A program made the position numbers and the translations under genes. From assembly GCF_006491645.1 (NCBI RefSeq), contig NZ_VDCZ01000007.1, positions 153,626-217,625 of the forward strand: 64,000 nt of DNA, in the 5' to 3' direction. The DNA comes from Flavobacterium profundi. Its GTDB lineage: Bacteria > Bacteroidota > Bacteroidia > Flavobacteriales > Flavobacteriaceae. The notes below the pieces were generated by a model. That model had not been told where the DNA came from. It made no database searches and worked only from the letters and a program-made list of their open reading frames with translations. Of the stretch, positions 59,985 through 64,000 are shown piece after piece. Position 1 is the first letter of the stretch; each line of letters starts with the position of its first letter.

Positions 59985-60761
59985 ATGTCAGTTAAAGCAA
60001 AAAAACATTTAGGTCAACATTTCTTAACCGATGAAAGTGTAGCTCAAAATATAGCCGATACCTTATCGCTAAAAGGATATCAAAAAGTTCTAGAAATTGG
60101 ACCAGGAATGGGTGTTTTAACCAAATACTTATTGGAAAAACCAATTGAAACCAATGTAATCGAAATTGATACCGAATCGGTTGCCTATTTAGAGGAGAAC
60201 TATCCAAAATTACACGGACATATTATTTCTAAAGATTTTTTAAAATATGATTTAAACGAAGTTTTTAAGGGAGAACCTTTTGCAATTATTGGTAATTTTC
60301 CCTACAATATTTCGAGTCAAATTGTTTTTAAAACCTTAGAAATGCGACATCAAATTCCAGAATTTTCTGGGATGTTCCAAAAAGAAGTGGCGGAACGCAT
60401 TTGTGAGAAAAAAGGAAGCAAAGTATATGGTATTTTATCTGTATTAACACAAGCTTTTTATGAAGCAGAATATCTTTTTACGGTCGATGAACATGTGTTT
60501 AATCCACCACCAAAAGTAAAATCGGGTGTGCTACGTTTAACACGAAAAGAAAATTTTGAGTTGCCTTGCGATGAAAAACTATTTTTTTCGGTAGTAAAAC
60601 AAGCCTTTAATCAAAGAAGAAAAACCATGCGAAACAGTCTTAAAAGCATGATAAATTCTGATAATTTAAAAGAAGATAGTATCTTTGACCTGCGTCCGGA
60701 ACAACTTTCATACGAACAATTTATAACATTAACTCAAAAAATAGCGGCCGATGGAGTTTAA
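59985..60761 (+). CDS. rsmA: 16S rRNA dimethyladenosine transferase RsmA
   Basis: 258 residues. [20 protein letters not shown], the SAM loop [26 protein letters not shown], and the catalytic [15 protein letters not shown] (NxPY motif) are typical of KsgA/RsmA. It dimethylates two adjacent adenosines near the 3' end of 16S rRNA. The stop overlaps the mgtE start by 11 bp. Confidence 0.97.
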   Translation: MSVKAKKHLGQHFLTDESVAQNIADTLSLKGYQKVLEIGPGMGVLTKYLLEKPIETNVIEIDTESVAYLEENYPKLHGHIISKDFLKYDLNEVFKGEPFAIIGNFPYNISSQIVFKTLEMRHQIPEFSGMFQKEVAERICEKKGSKVYGILSVLTQAFYEAEYLFTVDEHVFNPPPKVKSGVLRLTRKENFELPCDEKLFFSVVKQAFNQRRKTMRNSLKSMINSDNLKEDSIFDLRPEQLSYEQFITLTQKIAADGV

Positions 60762-62103
60762 AATCAGTAAAGACTTATTAGATGAATTAGAAGTTCTTAT
60801 TCAAGAAAATAAGGAAAAGGAAGTATTAGACCTACTTCAAGACATACACTTTGCTGATATTGCTGAAATCATGGGAGAAATGCAATCTCATGAAGCTATT
60901 TATATTTTTAATGCATTAGATTCCGAAAAAACAGCCGAAATTCTATTGGAATTAGACGAAGAAGTTCGTGAAAAAATTCTTAGAAGTTTGTCTGCTAAAG
61001 AAATTGCAGAAGAAATCGATGAGTTAAGTACCGATGATGCTGCCGATATCATTGCCGAATTACCTCAATCTAGAAAAGAAGAAGTAATTTCTGAGTTAGA
61101 AGATGTTGAACATGCAAAAGACATTGTTGATTTATTACGTTATGACGAAGATTCTGCTGGTGGTTTAATGGCAAAAGAGTTAGTAAAAGTCAATGAAAAT
61201 TGGAATGTACTCACGTGTGTGAAAGAGATGCGTGCCCAAGCTGAAAATGTTTCTCGCGTGCATTCTATCTATGTAGTTGATGATGAAAATAGATTAAAAG
61301 GAAGGTTGTCTTTAAAAGACCTTTTAACCACTTCTACCAAAACTCCAATTAGCGAAGTATACATTCCAAAAGTAGATTATGTAAAAGTCAATACCGAAAA
61401 TGTAGAGGTTGCGAGAATCATGCAAAAATATGATTTGGAAGCTATTCCAGTGGTTGATGAATTAGGAAGATTGGTGGGGCGAATTACGATTGATGACGTG
61501 GTCGACGTGATTAAAGAAGAAGCGGATAAAGATTATCAGTTGGCTGCGGGTATCTCCCAAGATGTGGAAGCTGACGATAGTATTTTGGAACTAACAAAAG
61601 CACGATTACCTTGGTTGGTTTTAGCTTTATTTGGTGGTTTTGTTTCGGTTCGTGTTTTAGGAATTTATGAACCAGCTATGGAAGAACACCGTAATTTATT
61701 CTTTTTTACACCGCTTATTGCTGCAATGGCTGGAAATGTAGGAGTGCAATCTTCTGCGATTATAGTACAAGGTTTGGCAAATAATGCCTTATCGGGTTCC
61801 CTTTTAAATCGATTATTAAAAGAACTTTCTTTAAGTTTATTAAATGGTTGTATTCTGTCTTTAATTTTAATGTTAGGGAGTCATTTCTTATTAGGTATTG
61901 ATTTTCAAACCGGAATGACTGTTTCTTTAGCGTTATTATCTGTAATTATAATGGCTTCTTTAATAGGGACTTTTATTCCAATTATTTTGGATAAATATGG
62001 AATCGATCCTGCATTGGCAACAGGTCCTTTTATCACAACGAGTAATGATATTATGGGAATTATTATCTTTTTTACAATTGCCAAAGCCATTTTAGGGTTT
62101 TAA
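60751..62103 (+). CDS. mgtE: Magnesium transporter MgtE
   Basis: 450 residues. Cytosolic N domain with acidic repeats ([20 protein letters not shown]), tandem CBS domains (~130-255) that sense Mg2+, a plug helix, and five membrane helices with the pore signature [16 protein letters not shown]. It is a complete, normal-length channel-type importer. Start overlaps rsmA. Confidence 0.96.
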   Translation: MEFKISKDLLDELEVLIQENKEKEVLDLLQDIHFADIAEIMGEMQSHEAIYIFNALDSEKTAEILLELDEEVREKILRSLSAKEIAEEIDELSTDDAADIIAELPQSRKEEVISELEDVEHAKDIVDLLRYDEDSAGGLMAKELVKVNENWNVLTCVKEMRAQAENVSRVHSIYVVDDENRLKGRLSLKDLLTTSTKTPISEVYIPKVDYVKVNTENVEVARIMQKYDLEAIPVVDELGRLVGRITIDDVVDVIKEEADKDYQLAAGISQDVEADDSILELTKARLPWLVLALFGGFVSVRVLGIYEPAMEEHRNLFFFTPLIAAMAGNVGVQSSAIIVQGLANNALSGSLLNRLLKELSLSLLNGCILSLILMLGSHFLLGIDFQTGMTVSLALLSVIIMASLIGTFIPIILDKYGIDPALATGPFITTSNDIMGIIIFFTIAKAILGF

Positions 62104-62157
62104 AATCTTTCTTTCTTTTTTTAAAATATAGTTATCTTTAACTTTTAAAACAAAGAA

Positions 62158-63528
62158 ATGAAACCCAATACCATCAAAATTTTACATATCGATTCCAATC
62201 ATCCTTTGCTTTGGAACCAATTAGAAGCTGCAGGATTTATTAACGAAGCGGATTATACCTCTTCTAAAGAAGCAATTGAAGCCAAAATTGAAAATTATAA
62301 CGGAATTGTAATTCGTAGTCGCTTTAAAATTGACAATACTTTTTTAGATAAAGCGAAAAATCTGCAATTTATCGCGAGAGTAGGTGCCGGTTTGGAAAGT
62401 ATCGATTGTGAGTACGCACAAAAAAAAGGAATTCACTTAATAGCAGCTCCTGAAGGGAATCGAAATGCTGTGGGCGAACATGCATTAGGGATGCTATTGT
62501 CGTTATTTAATAACCTCAATAAAGCGGATGCAGAAGTGAAAAATGGGAAATGGAACCGAGAAGCCAATCGTGGCCATGAATTAGACGGCAAAACAGTGGG
62601 TATTATTGGTTATGGAAATATGGGTAAAGCTTTTGCAAAAAAATTACGTGGTTTTGATGTGGAGGTGTTGTGTTATGATATTTTACCCAATGTGGCTGAT
62701 GCCAACGCAAAACAAGTCACCTTAAAAGAGTTACAAGAAAAAGCAGATGTGCTGAGTTTGCATATTCCTTGGACACCGGAAACCAATAAAATGATAGACG
62801 CTACTTTTATTAATAGTTTTACCAAGGCCTTTTGGTTGATTAATACCGCAAGAGGTAAAAGTGTAGTCACATCCGATTTAGTGGAAGCCTTAAAGAATAA
62901 AAAAATACTTGGAGCAGGATTAGACGTACTAGAATATGAAAAATTATCTTTTGAAACGCTCTTTGAGTCATCTCGAGCGGAGTCGAGAGAATTACCAGCT
63001 GCTTTTTCCTATCTTTTACAAGCGGATAATGTATTGTTATCACCACATATTGCCGGTTGGACCTTTGAGAGTCATGAAAAATTAGCGCAAACAATTGTTA
63101 ATAAAATTAAAGCACTGTATTTTGAAGAATTTGAAAAAAAAGAAGATATTCGTGTAACAGGAATTGGAGGATTCTTTTTTAAAACGAATGATTCAAAAGA
63201 GGTAAAAAAATGGTATCGTAAACATTTAGGGTTTAATACTGATGCTTATGGTGCTACTTTTTGGTGGAAAGATACAAATGGGAATGATTGTTCAACGCAA
63301 TGGAGTCCATTTTCAAAAGAGACCAACTATTTTGAGCCTTCGAAAAAAGAGTTTATGCAAAACTTTAGAGTACACGATTTGGAATCACTTCTCAAAAAAT
63401 TATCGCAAGAAGGTGTAACAATTGTGGGGGAAATGCAGACATATGAATATGGAAAGTTTGCTTGGATTATGGATTTAGAAGAGAACAAAATTGAGCTTTG
63501 GGAACCTGTAGATAGCGCTTTTAAATAA
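62158..63528 (+). CDS. D-2-hydroxyacid dehydrogenase fused to a C-terminal VOC (glyoxalase-like) domain
   Basis: 456 residues. Residues 1-~320 are a D-isomer-specific 2-hydroxyacid dehydrogenase: NAD loop VGIIGYGNMGKAF, INTARGKSVVTSDLVEALKN, and SPHIAGWTFESHEKLA with the catalytic His. Residues ~330-456 form one VOC module (TGIGGFFFKTNDSKEVKKWY ... IMDLEENKIELWEP). The two are usually separate genes. The linker (YFEEFEKKED) looks like the dehydrogenase terminus read through. Residues 271-278 (SSRAESRE) are encoded by a palindromic repeat (62971-62988). The substrate is unknown; 3-phosphoglycerate dehydrogenase-like. Confidence 0.85.
   Translation: MKPNTIKILHIDSNHPLLWNQLEAAGFINEADYTSSKEAIEAKIENYNGIVIRSRFKIDNTFLDKAKNLQFIARVGAGLESIDCEYAQKKGIHLIAAPEGNRNAVGEHALGMLLSLFNNLNKADAEVKNGKWNREANRGHELDGKTVGIIGYGNMGKAFAKKLRGFDVEVLCYDILPNVADANAKQVTLKELQEKADVLSLHIPWTPETNKMIDATFINSFTKAFWLINTARGKSVVTSDLVEALKNKKILGAGLDVLEYEKLSFETLFESSRAESRELPAAFSYLLQADNVLLSPHIAGWTFESHEKLAQTIVNKIKALYFEEFEKKEDIRVTGIGGFFFKTNDSKEVKKWYRKHLGFNTDAYGATFWWKDTNGNDCSTQWSPFSKETNYFEPSKKEFMQNFRVHDLESLLKKLSQEGVTIVGEMQTYEYGKFAWIMDLEENKIELWEPVDSAFK
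62971..62988. repeat. Short inverted repeat inside a coding region
   Basis: TCTCGAGCGGAGTCGAGA: TCTCGA arms around GCGGAG, encoding residues 272-277 of the dehydrogenase fusion. It resembles dispersed Flavobacterium repeats containing TCGAGCGGAGTCGA. Confidence 0.6.
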
Positions 63529-63550
63529 TTAACTAAATAAATTAACAGAG

Positions 63551-63868
63551 ATGGAAACAACAAGACCCGTAGAAGAATGGAATCAACCTACACAACCACA
63601 CCAAGAAAATAAAAAAGTAGTAGCTGGAATATGTGCTATTTTATTAGGAGGACTTGGAGTGCATAAATTCATTTTAGGATATACCAACGAAGGAGTTATA
63701 ATGCTAGTAATTACAGTTTTAGGGATTGCATTGTCTTGTTTTGTTATTCCACTTTTTGGAACATTTATCATATGTACAATTGGATTAATTGAAGGGATAA
63801 TCTATCTTACTAAAACAGATGAAGATTTTTATCAAACTTATCAAGTTAATAAAAGAAGTTGGTTTTAA
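63551..63868 (+). CDS. TM2 domain-containing membrane protein
   Basis: 105 residues. A Pro/Gln/Glu-rich N-terminus precedes the TM2 domain: KKVVAGICAILLGGLGVHKF, ILGYTNEGVIMLVI, then a second helix and GLIEGIIYLTKTDEDFYQTY. Two membrane helices joined by the short GxxGxHKFYLG-like motif. Function unknown. The normal hairpin after the gene seems interrupted by an insertion sequence. Confidence 0.9.
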   Translation: METTRPVEEWNQPTQPHQENKKVVAGICAILLGGLGVHKFILGYTNEGVIMLVITVLGIALSCFVIPLFGTFIICTIGLIEGIIYLTKTDEDFYQTYQVNKRSWF

Positions 63869-63891
63869 CACCATAAAAAAAGGCTCAAATT

Positions 63892-64000
63892 TGCACTGCC
63901 CCCAAAAAGTTAGACACTATTTGGGGGTATTTTTATGGAAAGAAAAGTCAAGTACGATTATGCATTTAAATTAGAATGCGTAAGATTAGTTTTAGAAAAA
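63892..64000 (+). mobile_element. Left end of an IS3-like insertion sequence, truncated by the window
   Basis: The end reads TGCACTGCCCCCAAAAAGTT, with a CCCCCAAA...TTTGGGGG inverted repeat (63899-63927) just inside, followed by a transposase OrfA start. The left half of a hairpin (AAAAAAAGGCTCAAATTTG) directly abuts it without its right half, marking the insertion point. Confidence 0.75.
63935..64000 (+). CDS. IS3-family transposase OrfA, 3' truncated by window end
   Basis: 22 codons: a basic start (MERKVKYDYAFKLECVRLVL) typical of the N-terminal helix-turn-helix OrfA of IS3-family elements. ATG at 63935 lies inside the IS left end. The rest is outside the window. Confidence 0.75.
   Translation, partial: MERKVKYDYAFKLECVRLVLEK

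Overview
The window is AT-rich chromosomal DNA from a member of the Bacteroidota, most likely Flavobacteriaceae and Flavobacterium-like. Evidence: a secreted peptidase with a type IX secretion C-terminal sorting domain, several TAnnTTTG-type promoter elements (the tRNA-Asn promoter reads TTG-N19-TATATTTG), flavobacterial gene neighbours (IPExxxVDY protein next to pyruvate kinase, DUF3108 protein next to tryptophan 2,3-dioxygenase), and short palindromic repeats of a kind I associate with Flavobacterium genomes. Assignments rest on reading motifs; no database search was run.

Region 1 (1-19153, all + strand) is the distal part of an extracellular contractile injection system (eCIS) locus, the phage-tail-like particles typified by Afp, PVC and AlgoCIS. 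In order: the end of a LysM-type tube/baseplate protein, a VgrG-like spike, a PAAR tip, a gp25-like baseplate protein, two large baseplate (Afp11/Afp12-like) proteins, an 837-aa protein of unknown role, a 229-aa putative fibre or tip protein, a tape-measure-family protein, a 1250-aa putative effector with a nuclease-like C-terminus, and an AAA+ ATPase. Sheath and tube genes presumably lie to the left of the window.

Region 2 (19154-19720) is a small mosaic: a bidirectional terminator, a broken tRNA-Asn copy carrying two CCGATAGCTATCGG-core palindromes, a small GIY-YIG nuclease gene whose stop codon lies in the tRNA relic, a second sister terminator, and the intact tRNA-Asn with its promoter. 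It looks like a tiny tRNA-associated cassette.

Region 3 (19739-36942) is mostly housekeeping: rseP, an M1 aminopeptidase, 5-formyl-THF cyclo-ligase and an aspartoacylase-type hydrolase on the minus strand; uvrC, a patatin/outer-membrane phospholipase, the tyrosine catabolic pair hmgA and hppD, a short leader-like transcript, a DUF3108 protein, tryptophan 2,3-dioxygenase, an M23 peptidase and pgi on the plus strand.

Region 4 (36943-47992) holds a TonB-dependent receptor, a small membrane protein, an RlpA-like protein, and a complete tripartite RND efflux operon with a GbsR/MarR-type regulator in front (with a candidate operator) and a TetR-type regulator behind.

Region 5 (47989-63868) is core metabolism and information processing: CYTH protein, dinB, Bax-inhibitor-1 family protein, pyk, rnc, fabF, acpP, purN, rnhA, serS, a TPR protein, DUF4286 protein, rsmA, mgtE, a dehydrogenase fused to a glyoxalase-like (VOC) domain, and a TM2 protein. 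The window ends in the left end of an IS3-like insertion sequence that appears to have landed in the TM2 gene's terminator.
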